This document shows positions 6,155 to 6,211 of a DNA stretch of 6,211 bases, piece by piece (position 1 is the first letter of the stretch; each line of letters starts with the position of its first letter). This DNA is from Spirochaetaceae bacterium. GTDB taxonomy: Bacteria > Spirochaetota > Spirochaetia > B11-G9. Under the pieces are notes generated by a model. The model was not told the origin of the DNA. It did no database searches and saw only the letters and a list, made by a program, of their open reading frames with translations. The DNA is taken from contig DAOWMA010000133.1 of the NCBI GenBank assembly GCA_030643345.1, forward strand, positions 1 to 6,211. Reading direction: 5' to 3'. Made by a program: the position numbers and the translations under genes.

Positions 6155-6211
6155 ATGATACAAGAAAAGATTAGAGAGGCACTAATAAAAACGATTGAAT
6201 CTGTGTTTTCA
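6155..6211 (+). CDS. cheX: Probable CheX-like CheY-P phosphatase, N-terminal fragment (3' end outside window)
   Basis: ATG 6155 has AGGAG (6143-6147, in the cheY remnant end) 7 bases upstream. The 19 codons reach the end of the window, encoding MIQEKIREALIKTIESVFS. This resembles the opening helix of CheX/CheC-family phosphatases, which typically begins with a hydrophobic-heptad helix ending in a V/T-F-S/E-TM phrase. The catalytic E-x2-N motif of the family lies further downstream and is not visible. The call rests on this short helix plus gene order after cheD and cheY. A different small chemotaxis gene cannot be excluded. Confidence 0.55.
   Translation, partial: MIQEKIREALIKTIESVFS

Noticed and set aside
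1..6211. tRNA, rRNA, CRISPR arrays, insertion sequences, toxin-antitoxin or defence genes
   Set aside because: No cloverleaf-like segments, regular spaced repeats, transposase motifs or related genes were seen. Coding sequence fills nearly the whole window apart from 219-384.

Overview
The window is an AT-rich bacterial segment. It holds the 3' end of a tryptophan synthase alpha gene (trpA) and then most of a chemotaxis operon, all on the + strand. The order is: membrane/coiled-coil protein, cheA, cheR, cheB, cheD, a broken cheY, and the start of a cheX-like gene. The organism is probably a Gram-negative chemotactic bacterium. The TrpA tail and the cheR-cheB-cheD-cheY-cheX layout would suit a spirochaete or a deltaproteobacterium-like lineage, but this is an impression from family memory and was not tested.

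Layout: 1-218 is the trpA C-terminus. Its stop codon lies inside a long palindrome (core 215-242, outer arms 205-252). Positions 253-384 are non-coding and contain a plausible sigma70 promoter and a ribosome binding site. Positions 385-1167 encode a two-TM, coiled-coil protein with receptor-like helices. Positions 1182-3622 are cheA, with its first codons out of frame with the rest. cheR (3626-4465), cheB (4462-5514) and cheD (5514-5990) follow with gaps of a few bases or overlaps (ATGA, TAATG). Positions 6003-6150 hold only the C-terminal third or so of a CheY, behind an excellent Shine-Dalgarno and an out-of-frame ATG. Positions 6155-6211 are the first 19 codons of a probable CheX phosphatase.

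How they fit together: CheA (two Hpt domains, dimerisation, kinase and CheW-like domains) would phosphorylate CheY and CheB. CheR and CheB methylate and demethylate receptors, CheD deamidates receptor glutamines, and CheX would dephosphorylate CheY-P. No cheW and no full methyl-accepting receptor is present. The first gene may supply a receptor-like or scaffold component.

Most worth checking are two apparent lesions in one operon (the cheA 5' frameshift and the cheY internal deletion), the unusual CheA (tandem Hpt domains plus a tandem 26-residue repeat where the P2 domain usually sits), the unrecognised membrane protein, and the palindromic repeat at the trpA end. I saw no new mobile, CRISPR or defence system.
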